Shown in pieces: positions 45,715-57,334 of a stretch of 64,000 nt of DNA. Below the pieces are notes generated by a model. The model made no database searches and was not told the DNA's origin. It was given only the letters and a program-made list of their open reading frames with translations. The translations under genes were made by a program, and so were the position numbers. This DNA comes from Chalara sp. BL73 (taxonomy: Eukaryota; Ascomycota; Leotiomycetes; Helotiales): positions 62,001 through 126,000 of the forward strand of contig CAKJVC010000197.1 of NCBI GenBank assembly GCA_918026815.1. The letters run 5' to 3'. Numbering within the stretch: position 1 is the first letter of the stretch; each line of letters begins with the position of its first letter.

Positions 45715-46267
45715 CGTTCTCGTCGTGGGTGGTAATCAATTGATGATGGGAAGGGTTGGCAGTGAGGTATGAAGCTGGTAATTGATCGTTGCTTGAGGAT
45801 TTTCGGGTTTGGATTGGAAGCGATGTGATTGGCTGATGGATCAGAGCTTAAGAAAAGCAGCCGGAACTTCAAGAGATGTCAACCGAACCCATGAAATCAT
45901 TAGGCAGTCAATCGCCTTGTTCCAAAACAAAATCTCAAGTCGATAGGCAAATCATATTCAATTCAAATTTTGAATAATTTATTGGCGAATCCTCGGGGTT
46001 CATGAAGATTCTACCTTAGAATTTCATTGCTCCACCGCTAGAATATCACGCATAATGTTTAGAAATTTAGCCACGGGATAGAATTTTGAAATACAAACAT
46101 TGTAGTGCTGCGTTCAGAATCTTGGGATAACAATAATTTATAAAGTAGAAATTATACTATTCCGCATCGCATCTTGAAACTGAAGACTACCTTTGACATG
46201 CCTTTAACATAGAATACTGGTAATGGAGTATCTTTGTCATCTTATTATTCTACAGTATATACAGTCT
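45715..46267. other. Rieske gene upstream region / SHE9 3' flank
   Basis: About 550 very AT-rich bases between tandem minus-strand genes. No gene is seen. Confidence 0.45.
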
Positions 46268-47518
46268 TCATCTTGAGAGGCGAAGAATAAGTGCGGTGGT
46301 GCATGTCACTATCGCCGCTCCAGCTGCAGCACCTTCTAACGCGATTAATGTTACATCTTGTTTGCGCAGAGATATGACTCGCTGGCTGAACAAGTCTTGC
46401 AATGCTGGCTTCCATGTCTCGGGTCTCCTGATCTGCAGCGCAAGTGCTGGTAAATGTGGTTGAACCTCATTCACTGATGCCTCAGTTGGTATCGCGCTTT
46501 CCACGATTGTAGCGGCAACCATTTCCACAACCTGATCTGCAAAATGACCATTGTCTTCTCTTCCGCCCTCTAACTCCTCAGCAATGGGTGCTACAATCCC
46601 TTCCAGGGGTGGCTCGACCTTGCTCGCATCATCCCTTGCAGCTTGAAGAAGCTTCTCTTTCTCAAGTGCCTCAAGAACTTTTTCTTCAAACCCATGCACC
46701 AATCTTGCTCGCCTCCATGGCTCAAATCCAAACTGGAAGACGAAGAATAACAGAATGTTCACGCCCATGAGTCCCCAAGTTCCCCATGTGCTCATCCGCC
46801 GTATCTTGTCACTCCAAATTTGCTCCTCATGGTACCGACTCAATATGCTACTACTCAGCTTGCTAGCTGCATGTTCAGCCTCTCTTTCTGCATCCGCCAA
46901 CCTAGTAGCTGCTTCTTGCACGGCCTGCTCATTACTATGATCCATCCTATACAGGCTTGTAAATCTCTCGAGATCGAGTGGGGTCCAGCTGTCTTTCCTC
47001 GCCAACAAAGTCGTGACCTCTTTCTGCGTTGACGCCCGATCCGCAACCATAGTTTTATATGCTAATCGTGCAGACCGTACGCCTTCTTGAGCATTCTGCA
47101 CGCATGTTTCGAGCGACGTTATTCGGGATTTTAGAGCTTCGATCCCGGAATAGCCTGTCAGGTCGTTGATCCGCTGTGAAGCTATGAATATATTGCTCTG
47201 AAGATGATCCATGATATGGGAGAAGCGTTTAGTGATCTCTGATCGACGACCTTCTTCTGCAGAGGGAAGGTTTTCGTGTACGACATCTTCAGCTGTCGAT
47301 GACGGAGGAGATTTTTCTGAGTCTATAATAGAGCTTGAAGTGGTTGGAGGTTTGGGGCCATCGCTAAAAAGGCGTGCTTGGTGCCGACGCCGCCTACATT
47401 GTAGAACGGTAGCCGTGCGAATTGATGGCCGGCTCCCAATTTGCAGAGAAGACGAGAACGTTGAACAAGGTATTGAATCTAGTACCAGCCTTGGGGCAAA
47501 GCGCACCAGTGGCTGCAT
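46268..47518 (-). CDS. SHE9: Mitochondrial inner-membrane protein She9/Mdm33
   Basis: A single exon of 416 residues. The first ~50 residues are a basic mitochondrial presequence (CRRRRHQARLFS). A conserved helical block follows: FSHIMDHLQSNIFIASQRINDLTGYSGIE, LKSRITSLE, RSARLAYKTMVADRASTQKEVTTLLARKDSWTPLDLERFTSLYR, and a coiled coil up to about residue 235. A membrane segment sits at WGTWGLMGVNILLFFVFQFGFEPWRR and a second hydrophobic segment closes the chain (IALEGAAAGAAIVTCTTALIL). In yeast, She9/Mdm33 is needed for normal mitochondrial morphology and inner-membrane remodelling. The region between the two membrane segments is variable, as in other fungi. Confidence 0.92.
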   Translation of the reverse strand: MQPLVRFAPRLVLDSIPCSTFSSSLQIGSRPSIRTATVLQCRRRRHQARLFSDGPKPPTTSSSIIDSEKSPPSSTAEDVVHENLPSAEEGRRSEITKRFSHIMDHLQSNIFIASQRINDLTGYSGIEALKSRITSLETCVQNAQEGVRSARLAYKTMVADRASTQKEVTTLLARKDSWTPLDLERFTSLYRMDHSNEQAVQEAATRLADAEREAEHAASKLSSSILSRYHEEQIWSDKIRRMSTWGTWGLMGVNILLFFVFQFGFEPWRRARLVHGFEEKVLEALEKEKLLQAARDDASKVEPPLEGIVAPIAEELEGGREDNGHFADQVVEMVAATIVESAIPTEASVNEVQPHLPALALQIRRPETWKPALQDLFSQRVISLRKQDVTLIALEGAAAGAAIVTCTTALILRLSR

Positions 47519-48943
47519 TGCCAGTTGGGGTGGAGCTCAAGCCTCGGATTTTGTGAAAGTGATGTCGAAGCTCCATGTTGTGTCGAGGCTGAATCTTGAA
47601 GAAAACAGCCGTAACCGAATCATCCCGCCTCGCTTGGCCCCCTTTCCAGCCCCACTCAACCTTTGATGGCAACCTTGAACTCGCCAGCGTGTACATGGTA
47701 CATAGTTATGCCTCTCCTTCACGGATCTGATGATAATAACAACTACCTTTGATAGGAGAACCACAAGGGTCAGCCGATAAAGCTCTTAGTGAGGCACACA
47801 AGCCAACTTCGAGACTACTACCTTGAGTCACTTAATACCTGTTCACATCATAAATTAGTGAGCGAGCTAATACACCATACTATGGCGCTTTACTAACAAA
47901 AAGTAGCTATTCTAGCCCGGTGGACATCGTGGTTCCAATAGAGCTTGGATGTCGGTGGTATCTGGAGTGCAGCCTGCACTATTGTCATCGTGATGCACTG
48001 CAGGCATCGAGACGGCTTCACTAGTGTGAAGACCTATGATTGTTGAGCGGGGATTTTTCACTTTGTACAAACCTCGGCTCTGCCATTATTCTTGCTCCAT
48101 CTACTCAGCTTTGTGTTTCTGTTCTTGTCGCGATCTAGGGTGTTGTCCTTGGTGCGAATACTTGTGTAACACAACATACGCTTCCAAAGGTCACAATCAA
48201 TATCCAAATGTTGTCCTTTCAAGGCAAGTCTACGGCTTGATGCAATCCCGTAAGCACAACCGATCTTATCTGCAGAAGCCTCACAGATGTTTTTATACCG
48301 TTTGCTTGAGTTTATGAGAGGGATAGGAGACTTTAACCATATATTCTGTAAGTCATGCCAAGCCGGTTATTATAACTTTTTCCCACCATTTATGCGTTTC
48401 TCATTTGAAGGAATTGTGGTGGAAGTTAATGGAAAAGCCTCGAAGGCATTGGAGGGCAAAAAAAAATGACTTGTCAGGCGTTGCAGCTCGAGTCTATCGA
48501 CTAAAAGCTTCTATTGAATTAAGCACAGTGGCTATCAGAACGACACAGCAGGAACTTTGTTGCCTCAGAGTACTGTGGCACAATTATGTCTTCTGATCTC
48601 ATTCCTGTGGTCCTACCCCAAGTCGTGAATCCTTCCTACTAGAGATTTATAGTCTTTATCGTGATTATGATGGGAAGCACACACCCACCAGGCAGTCTGC
48701 TGGTCCTCACCATCTTGCGTCATATTGCTTGTAAATATAAGTAGTCGTGGTTTCTTTATTATCTACAGATACGGAGTGCGTATTATACTCTCCATTTTAA
48801 TCTGTGCCTCATCTCTATTTTCTCACGCCAAGTCAATTTGACCTTTTATATATAGTCTAGTGTTTACATTATTCTGATCTTTCTTGCCCTCATTTCACAA
48901 GTTTATACTTCTCTCTGACTTTTAATTTTTTATATTCTTCAAT
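47519..48943. promoter_or_regulatory. 1.4 kb divergent upstream region, SHE9 / HAD phosphatase
   Basis: Open frames at 48036-48317 and 48405-48596 (+) have no family signal. The last 150 bases before 48944 are T-rich leader-like sequence. No repeat stands out. Confidence 0.4.
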
Positions 48944-49959
48944 ATGGGGCAAGATTATACCAAGGGTCCCCTCACCAGCCTCGAGTGTTGCCCTAGCCGC
49001 GATTCAGCTCCTATGACACATTATGCCATCTTTCAGAAGCATATCAACACGGGCATACGCCCCGTTGACATGGATCCTTCCCCGTGTATTGATAGGCTCG
49101 ATCATTCAACAACCGCTCTTCCAGCAATGGCCACAGAGCCCGATTTTATATTCTTTACTGACTTCGACGGCACCATCACACTACAAGACTCCAACGACTA
49201 CTTGATTGATAATATAGGTATCGGTCAAATCGCTCGGAAGAAGGCGAACCAAGATGTGCTCAAGGGTAAATCGACCCGCGACCTTTTCGAATGGATGATG
49301 GATTCGGTAAAGACGCCGTATGATGAGTGTCTCAAATTGCTGTGCGAAAATATCAAGCTGGATCCTTACTTTGCTCAATTCTACGCATGGGCAAGGGGGA
49401 ACAACATCCCAGTCGTTATCTTGAGTGGTGGAGTGCGACCTGGAATCAAAGCGCTTCTGGTACACTTGCTTGGTGAGGAGTATGCAAATGAGATCCAGAT
49501 TGTCAGTAACGATATCGAGCAGCGATATGCAGATAAGGATCTATACTCCCGTGGCGGTTGGAAAGTTAAATTTCATGACAAGAGGCAAGCCTCTTACTAC
49601 GTGATATATATAAAACTCATAGCTAATTCCCAAACAGTGATTTTGGACATGACAAGTCTATTGAAATCAGGAAATACTCCAACCTTCCAAGCCGGCCTAC
49701 GCTGTTCTATGCAGGAGATGGAGTTTCTGACCTATCAGCCGCGAAAGAGACTGATCTATTATTTGCCAAGGAAGGTGGAGATCTTATTACCTACTGCGTG
49801 AAGGAAGGCGTCCCGTTCACTCAGTTCTCAGACTGGGCCATGATACACGATACTGTCAAAGACATTGTTCACAACAAGACTACGGTTGATAAGGTTGTGG
49901 TTGAGGGCCTAACGAACTTCGTGAAGCAAAAGAAACTTGTGGAGGCCATAGAGTGTTAG
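48944..49959 (+). CDS. HAD-superfamily phosphatase (subfamily IB, phosphoserine-phosphatase-like)
   Basis: Exons 48944-49584 and 49638-49959 give about 320 residues. A later in-frame ATG at 49127 would give about 259 and starts right at the conserved fold. Motif I FFTDFDGTIT has the nucleophile and acid Asp. The cap region is KKANQDVLKGKSTRDLFEWMMDS, motif II is VVILSGG, motif III Lys lies in FGHDKSIEI, and motif IV is FYAGDGVSDLSAAKETD. The end (CVKEGVPFTQFSDWAMIHDTV) is shared with uncharacterised fungal phosphatases related to PHOSPHO2/phosphoserine phosphatase. The only intron that keeps the frame (49585-49637) begins with GC, not GT, so it is a probable GC-AG intron. The substrate is unknown. 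The 61-residue N-terminal extension has no recognised motif. Confidence 0.85.
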
Positions 49960-51227
49960 GATGTATTCATTTCATGACTTGATGATCAGAGTTAAAGCAG
50001 GCATCAACGACGATGTTTCTCTTCCACTCTTAGGCGGAAGAAGAAATATCATACACATGGTGATGTCCCTGTGTTTTCGCTGATGTTATTCCGAGAGGGT
50101 AGGAGCTATTTTACCTTTTGTGGTTTTATAGGATAGGTAGCATGTAACCTTTTTCTAAAAGGCGTCTACATAATGAAGCTCTGTTCCTGCCTCTTTGGCA
50201 GATCTTGGCATGCTTACTATCATCCATCACATGTTGTGCTGTAGCAATCAGAGTATCCCGTGGGAGGGTTAATTCATTCAGGTAGTATTCACAAACGCGA
50301 TAAACACGCGAACTTACCCCACAGGGCAGACCAGGCGGCAAAGACCCTCCGGAACATTAACAGAGAGCCCATAAAGCTGTCATTAAAAGAAATTCCAACG
50401 AGTAAACCCCCGGGGTCACCATTTGGGGGACCCCATAGAAAGCTTTTGGGGATGTTTCAAGTTGTTTTTGGCCTGTTTTGTGTGATCCTGTTCTTCAGAG
50501 TGAAGAACCGCGGTTCTCTTCCCAATTGGTGTGTAGGTAGGTAGGTAGGTAGGTAGGTAGGCAGGTATTTATGTATCCTGCTCTTCAGAGTGAAGAACTG
50601 CGGTTCTCGTTCCCAATGGCAAGCGAGTACTGCCGTGGCAGCCTTTCAACTTGCAATTCTTTGCAGTAGAGTGTCACCCCGGAGCTACAGCATCATCCAG
50701 CCAAACACCACATGTTGCACCCATGCACCTTTTAATCCATATTTGGCCGGGATGGAAATAATATTGTCTAAACGTGTGTTTATAGGGAGATTGGGGTGTG
50801 CTTGGGAATGGGACACTATGATTGGCTGGTTGGTAACCGATGGGAGGAGGAAAGGAGGTGAGTTCCGTGTTGGGGTGTGTCAGGAATTGGCTTACGTAAT
50901 AGGCCAAGGAACAGGGAAATCTCTTACAGGTCTACAACGTAGATACAGATCATACAATACAAGCACTCAACAACCCGTATTCTTTCGACGTGATACCTCT
51001 CTCAATATCATATTTCTGACAGGGTGGTCAATGCTAGCCTTATCACGTTCAAGGAAGTGAGTTTCACAGACACTATAATCCTTCCCAGACTTGACCATTT
51101 GCAAGGGCAAGGTCATTCACTAGTTAATTCTGCTCTGAGTAATTCGTTATATTACCTTAAGCCCCGATCTGGTACTTTGAATGACATAACGGCGGGCCAC
51201 TGAGGATTTCAAGCAGCGGCGATGAGC
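49960..51227. other. 3' flanks of convergent genes with simple repeats
   Basis: 1.27 kb lies between the HAD phosphatase and the beta-galactosidase stop. Open frames at 50590-51060 and 50260-50544 (+) lack family signals. It holds a GTAG microsatellite flanked by a duplicated palindromic block. Confidence 0.45.
50485..50617. repeat. Duplicated ~42-nt palindromic block flanking a (GTAG)n microsatellite
   Basis: Copy 1 is at 50485-50526 and copy 2 at 50575-50617, nearly identical in direct orientation. Each contains a perfect hairpin arm pair TTCTTCA/TGAAGAA (copy 1; one mismatch in copy 2) and a second dyad around AGAACCGCGGTTCT. Between them is a (GTAG)n run at 50533-50567. Confidence 0.85.
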
Positions 51228-54200
51228 TCAATAAGCACCTGGCCTCTTGCTATAGCTTGGCCTTGGCGACAAAGTAGGATCTTTTATGGACGTCCAAACT
51301 GGTTTTCCAGCTTTCAAGCTGAAATCCGTCAGGTGAGCACCATTCGCCTGCTGAGCCCAGACCTCCACTGCGAGCCAGTTTTGCCCATGATAGTTTAATA
51401 TTCCTAGTCTAAATCAGCTCGCCCATCCCAATTCCACCAGAAACAAAGACTAAATACATACCTTGAGGAACGGGAAAGTCGCTCTGAGGGCCGATGTTGT
51501 TTATGTATTTCCCGAATTGGTAACCATTGACCCACAATTGAGCGCGGTATCTTGCGTTGGCTCCGTCGATGGTGGTGTTTCCGAAGTGGAAAGAGAGAGG
51601 TATATCGTAGTTTCTTGGGAGATCGAGGTTGAAGCTTGCTTGATAGAAGGCAATACCTGCTTTGTTAATACCTTCTGAAGGAGATCCCGCTGGCCAGTTG
51701 CGATTTGGTGGATATGGTTGAGTGAAACCTTGACGTTCCGCATACAGTCCACCTTCGTCTATTTACATGATTAGCACATCACTGGTATGTTTTGGAATTG
51801 TGTCTATAATACAAGCTCGCGAGCTTTTGGACGTGAATTGATAACATCTATAAGGAACCACTTACTCAGTGGACCCCGCACCTGTGTATTGCATTAGCAC
51901 AGGAACCAGCTTCGAATCTGCATCAAATCTTACCTTATCAGCATAAGCTTCTCCGCCAATATTACCAGTCAACTTCCACGTTATGGCAGATTTCTCTCTC
52001 CCGCTCAGGCTATAATCGAGAATACCCCGGGGATTCTTCATTTCATCTGTTCCGATAACCCAAGCTTCATCAAGACCATTGTTGTCTACGACAATTGTGA
52101 AAATATACGTCTTCCCTGCAACAAGATTGGGTAGGGTATAGGTAGAGTTATTACCCCTTGCCGCATCTATTCCTGTCCAAGATCCAACATGGGCGTCGTT
52201 AAGCCACACACTGCTCCCAAATCCCGAACCACCTTGAGAGTTTAGGTAAAAACTTGATTCATTTCCATTGGCTACAAAACGACCACGATATATAAGAACA
52301 CCCGTGTGATATCCATAGTCACTCGCGAAGAGTGATGTGGGAGTTTTCAAAGCGTAGACGGGATTGTTTGAGGTTTGGTGATCGGCTACAGTCCACGCCG
52401 AATCGTCATAAGAAGACTGAATCTCCGGGAGATCATCGACGTACTTCCAAGAGAGCGTGGAGAGATCAGGGAGAGCTATACTTGGCTCGTCGTAAGAAAG
52501 GGTTGAAGTCCATTCGCCAGTTACCGAATCAGTCTTGAATTGCAGCTTGCGGCTGTTGAAGTGAAGTGTTTTAACATTGTCTGGAGCACCAATCACTCGG
52601 ATTGGTACGGTTGCATTGAGATCGCCGTCTATATGCAGAGCCACGTCTTTGACATACACAGAGCGAACAAAATAGCCAGCTTCAACTATCACGGAGGCTG
52701 TATCGGCACTGCTACTACGAATGATTTAGCTTTGAAGTAAAAAAAAAACCAATGATAGTAAAACTTACTATCCACTTCCAAAGTCCGGAACCCAATAATT
52801 GTAGGCAGTGTTTCGGTCGAGGATGTAAACAAGCAGACTTCCAACCTGAGCGACTCTTCGAGTTGATGAAGTTTGCCAATTAAGGACTGTTGTAGCATTG
52901 GTGGTCTTTGTAGTTACTCCAGTACCCTCAAGGACTTTCGCTGTGCTCGTAGTGATAACAGAAATCTCGTGCGTTTCTCCTGGTCCCCCATACACAACCA
53001 AAACGGTTTTCTTTCCAAACTTTTTCCATGTGAGGATCTCGGCAGTGGAGTATTCTAGAGTGGTTCCCCCGACATCATAGTCAGTGACATGCCATTTCGA
53101 ATCCCTACCACTCAATGTAAGCTCGCCCCCTAGTTGTGGAAGAGAGCGCGTTCCTTGACTAGTTTGGACATTCAACTTATAAGTGATAGAAATTCGTTCT
53201 TGATAGTCTGTATGTCGAAGAATGTAGAAATTTGTTATGCTTCCGTTGCCGAATTGAGGAGTGGTTGTAATTGCAGAAGAAGTGGTGTATGTCCCGCTTA
53301 CAGTCGGACCTACAGATGTGGTGAGGAAGGCAGGGCTGACTTTTAAGAATTGTGCCTCAAGTTTGAGCTCAGAATACTTTTCTCGATAGATCTCACGGTT
53401 CTCAGCGATTGATGCTCCATAATCGTATGATGTGTATCCGCCTTGTGTACTTAGTTAAAGTTTATTACGCAAGAAAGCGGTTTAGCTCATAGGGAACTAC
53501 TCACCTGCGTGCCCGAGATTACCCCAATTTGTACCGCCATCTATAGATAATTAGCAACTGCCCACCTGATCAGTTCAAGCTAGAACTCACAAGTCATATA
53601 GATGTTCAACAATTTAATGCCGGAAGCATAGGTATTCTTGTAGAACACTCGTTCAAACTCTTCATTGAGAAGCTCAGCACATTGAGCGAAGCCCTATTGA
53701 GAATCAGTATCACATTCTGAGGAACCTGGGCACAGCCGAATATTGACGAAATATCGACGCGACTTACAAGACCACCCCAAGGATCAAACTAAGCAACTTC
53801 AAGTTAGCCATTTTCTGCACACAAATACAATATTTTATAATTTGTGAGATGCTCTTGTGCGCCGTATTTAAAACACTTACTGCTCCTCCCTGGTACTCCA
53901 TAATTGAATAGGGTGTTGATGGGCTCTGGTTCTCCTGTCGTATCTTAGCCTCTGTTCATAGATTCTCCTTTGCACTTACATGAGAGGCATGGTAATACGT
54001 GGGTAGATTCCCTCTCGGCCAAACAGTTGGATTCGCGCAATCAAAGCCCAAAGGATAACCATCATGAGCATAAATGTCAACGTTGCCAGCAGTACTTCCG
54101 TTTTTCTCATATCCCGGCGCAAATACTCCCTGCGCCCCTGTTTTCTGTTAACCACTTTCCAAAAAATTTGCTTGGATACTAACATGCATCATTGTTGATG

Positions 54201-55082
54201 AAAGGCACCACAATTCCAGCATCGCGGAACTGCTTCTTAACATATGCGAAATATTCAGGATCTCTAGGAATTGTATTAGCCAGTGGACGTATAGATATCT
54301 AGTTCTCCAGTATTGAAGCATGCCAGAACTCTTACGGGAAGCCTCCAGTGACCGGAGGATTTGGATGCGTAGAACCAGAGTACTCGTTTTCTGGCTGGAA
54401 AAGGATCACAGGTCCACCATTGGTGATTTGAGCTTTGGCAATAGTTGCACCAATATGAGCAGCATAATTGTCAGTGGCAGCCAGGTAATCTGATGCCTGA
54501 GTCCTGAGTTGTCCTTTGATTCTTTGCAGCCAGCCAGGGAATCCACCACCACTCGCCTCGGCATTAATATACTATCATTTTGTCAGCACATAAATCAATA
54601 GATTGGTAGAGGGACCCTACAGGCCCCGGCCGAGCAATCAAATAGATTCCAGCTTGCTTTGCAGCATCGAAGAAGGGCTCGAAGGCGAATATCCCATCCG
54701 CTCGATATTGGCCAGGCTCTCCCTCGAGCAATGCCCAATGAACGTAAAACGATACAGTATTGAATCCCAAGGACTTGATTTTCTGAAAGACATCTAGCCA
54801 AAGATCGGGAACTGGAAGGCGCCACGGATGAAATTCCGCACTGAAAACAAAGATTCGCTCTCCATTAACCTTTAGAGAGTGCTGATCATATGTGACCTAT
54901 CAGAATAGCTACTTAGTATTTCCACAATATGATGCTTTTAGACAATATTTCGTTGACTAGAGCCTTACTATATTTTGAAGACCATCACTTCCTCTCTCAA
55001 TTTGTATTCTTTGCCCTCCAATTGATAGTGCTATAGCTTGCGCGCTAAGGGCAAGCGCAGCGAGAGCACGAGTGAGTCTCAT
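51228..55082 (-). CDS. Beta-galactosidase, GH35, secreted
   Basis: About a dozen introns interrupt a protein of roughly 1000 residues. I trace it from 55082 (signal peptide [18 protein letters not shown]) to the stop at 51228. The catalytic (beta/alpha)8 domain has [47 protein letters not shown] and [19 protein letters not shown]. The acid/base Glu is in FQPENEYSG and the nucleophile in [15 protein letters not shown], followed by [13 protein letters not shown]. Jelly-roll domains follow ([51 protein letters not shown]), and the end [18 protein letters not shown] is typical of fungal LacA. It removes terminal beta-galactosyl residues from plant-wall polysaccharides outside the cell. Individual exon edges were not all fixed, but the frame is continuous between motifs. 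Confidence 0.92.
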
Positions 55083-56143
55083 GTTTGTGAAAGGTGTCTA
55101 TACAAACTTGAATCACAACAATCGCAGCCACGCAATGCGAGAAGTTAAATTTATTGAATTCTTATAAATACACTAGACAAGGGGCAATGCAGTCTCCATA
55201 TGATACCTTACAGAACCCCTCTCGGATCTTTGCCGATGAGCAAAGCTGTAGGCCCGATTCAAGCTTCACAGACAAAAACACAATAGAGAAAGACTCATCC
55301 TTGCACAATGAAGTATAACATGAGATGGAATGAAAACTCCGAGATGAGGCGGGGTAAGAAGAACAAACAATGGTCAGGAACACGCAGTAACGACTCCACA
55401 GCTCGTGATATTCTTAAACTCTTACTTGGAATTGCGATGTTTACTATGTCATCGAAAGACCTATAGCTTTAGCCAGTATGTCGGCACTGAAAAACCTTGC
55501 AGCGGGCAGAACGACGAATTTGCGCACGAATCATCTCTCTTTCCCCCACGGAACAATTAATCATCGACACCGAGACATAATCCGACGTATACAAGATGCT
55601 GTGCATTGCTCATCGCCTTGGCTAATTAAGCTATGCGCGAGTTGGAAGCTATTGTATAGGCAGTCTTGTACACGATATTGGAAGAAGATATTTACGCTGA
55701 GCTGAGATGAAAGAAATCAAGAACCCAGGCAACTCGTTTAAATGCTATTGGGAAGACCATTCCTTTTAATCCTACCCTATCAGGGAGAGCCTCGAAGGCT
55801 CCGCGCTAAATGTATACTATCATGGAGCACCGAACGGAATAGTATGAAGAAACTTCTCGTTCATCTAACTGCGGATCGAACAGACTTCTGGACATCCAGT
55901 TAAGTTAGTCTTGCAGTTTGAACCGTTACATGTAGTTTAGTGACTACACCGACCTTAAATTTAGAACGGAAAAATCCATAAGAGTAGCGCCTCTGAATCT
56001 GTGGATGCGACTGAGATATGGAGAAAATGGTTCAAGAAGTTTGAGCAATTTCGAAATGCGCACGTGACCAGACTTTCCCTGCACCAAACCTCGAACTTTC
56101 AATTAAGCTCCATCGACCTCCAACCCAGCACAACCACACCACA
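55083..56143. promoter_or_regulatory. Divergent upstream region, GH35 / uS12m
   Basis: About 1 kb between outward-facing starts. Open frames at 55162-55383 (-) and 55478-55705 (+) are unsupported. No binding motif could be assigned with confidence. Confidence 0.4.
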
Positions 56144-56849
56144 ATGTCCGTCCCAATTCTGCGCCAGCTGCTAATGCCAGCAGTCCGCCTACCACTGCGT
56201 CCAGCTACAAAAGCGCTGAAAAGGCCACAGATTCCCCAATTGCGCTCCTTCTCCTCAACCAATCCCCAACTCGCAACCATAAACCAGGTCGTCCGCGTAT
56301 GTCCTCTCTTTGTCTGCTTCCTGTCCCAGCCTTTACTAATTCCAGTTGCAGGGCTGCCGCAAGGCGCAACGCGCGCGCAAAGCCGTGTCCCCGGCCCTCC
56401 GCGACGTCCTGGCCCCGGAGCTCAAAGGCGTCTGCTTAAAAGTCGGCATCACCAAGCCCAAGAAGCCCAATTCCGCGGAACGGAAAACGGCGAGGGTACG
56501 GCTGTCAACCGGGAGGGTGGTAACGGCTTATATACCGGGAGAGGGACATAACGTGCAGCAGCATTCTGTGGTGCTTGTTAGGGGGGGCCGGAGTCAGGAT
56601 TGTCCCGGTGTGAGATATCATCTTGTTAGGGGGGCTATGGATTTGGTGAGTTCGTCTTTTCTCTGCGGTTCTGGGGGTTAATGGGTGGGAGGGAATGGCT
56701 GAGAACAGGTATTGAGGAAGAGCTGTAGGGAGGAGGGTGAGGGATTGATATAGATTGAGGCTAATGGTTGTTAGGGTGGTGTGGGAAATCGAGCGACAAG
56801 TCGATCCAAATACGGAACGAAGAAGCCTAAGAAAGCGGCGGCCAGTTGA
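56144..56849 (+). CDS. Mitochondrial small ribosomal subunit protein uS12m
   Basis: Three exons (56144-56296, 56352-56645, 56775-56849) give about 173 residues. An Arg/Pro-rich mitochondrial presequence of about 40 residues precedes [25 protein letters not shown]. The S12 decoding-centre loops are intact: [71 protein letters not shown], closed by [12 protein letters not shown] after intron 2. It sits at the decoding site of the mitoribosome. A short ~20-residue piece after AVSPAL ([11 protein letters not shown]) is slightly different from the bacterial form, as in other fungi. Exon 2 is unusually GC-rich. Confidence 0.95.
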
Positions 56850-57334
56850 AGTATCGCGTAGTGAGGGGGATTGATAGGTGTATCGCGATGGCTAGCTAGG
56901 AAGTGCCACCCTGTAGGAATAGATAGGTTATCACTATATCAAGGTGGAATGACGTTATATCTGTAAAAACCTTGGTTGGCTAGATGAAAGTAACTACAAG
57001 GCTATAGAAATGGGCATGCGGTCACGGAGACTTGAGAATATAGTCCCACTTGTAATACCATTTGTATGCTTAACCATACGTTCGCTTTTCCCATTGTCTA
57101 TATATACATGGAGTCAAGCTTCCTTGTTACCAACGCCATCCTGATCCATGCAGATGAAATCCTATCATAATGGTTTCTCATAGGTTTCTCCCAAGAAATC
57201 GCGCCGCACCTCCTTGTAAGAACGGAAATAGTCGTCAAGAATTAGTCAGATTGGTTCTCCCATCCTTCAGGCTTTGCTATGCCATTAATCTCGAAATATC
57301 GAGACGTACCTGTAGTTCGTTAGTACAAAGGACA
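56850..57334. other. 3' flanks of uS12m and GT15 gene
   Basis: About 480 bases between convergent stops. No gene is recognised. Confidence 0.5.

Noticed and set aside
50590..51060. 156-codon open frame (+) in the HAD/GH35 gap
   Set aside because: No conserved motif, no splice-supported extension, and it overlaps an equally poor antisense frame.
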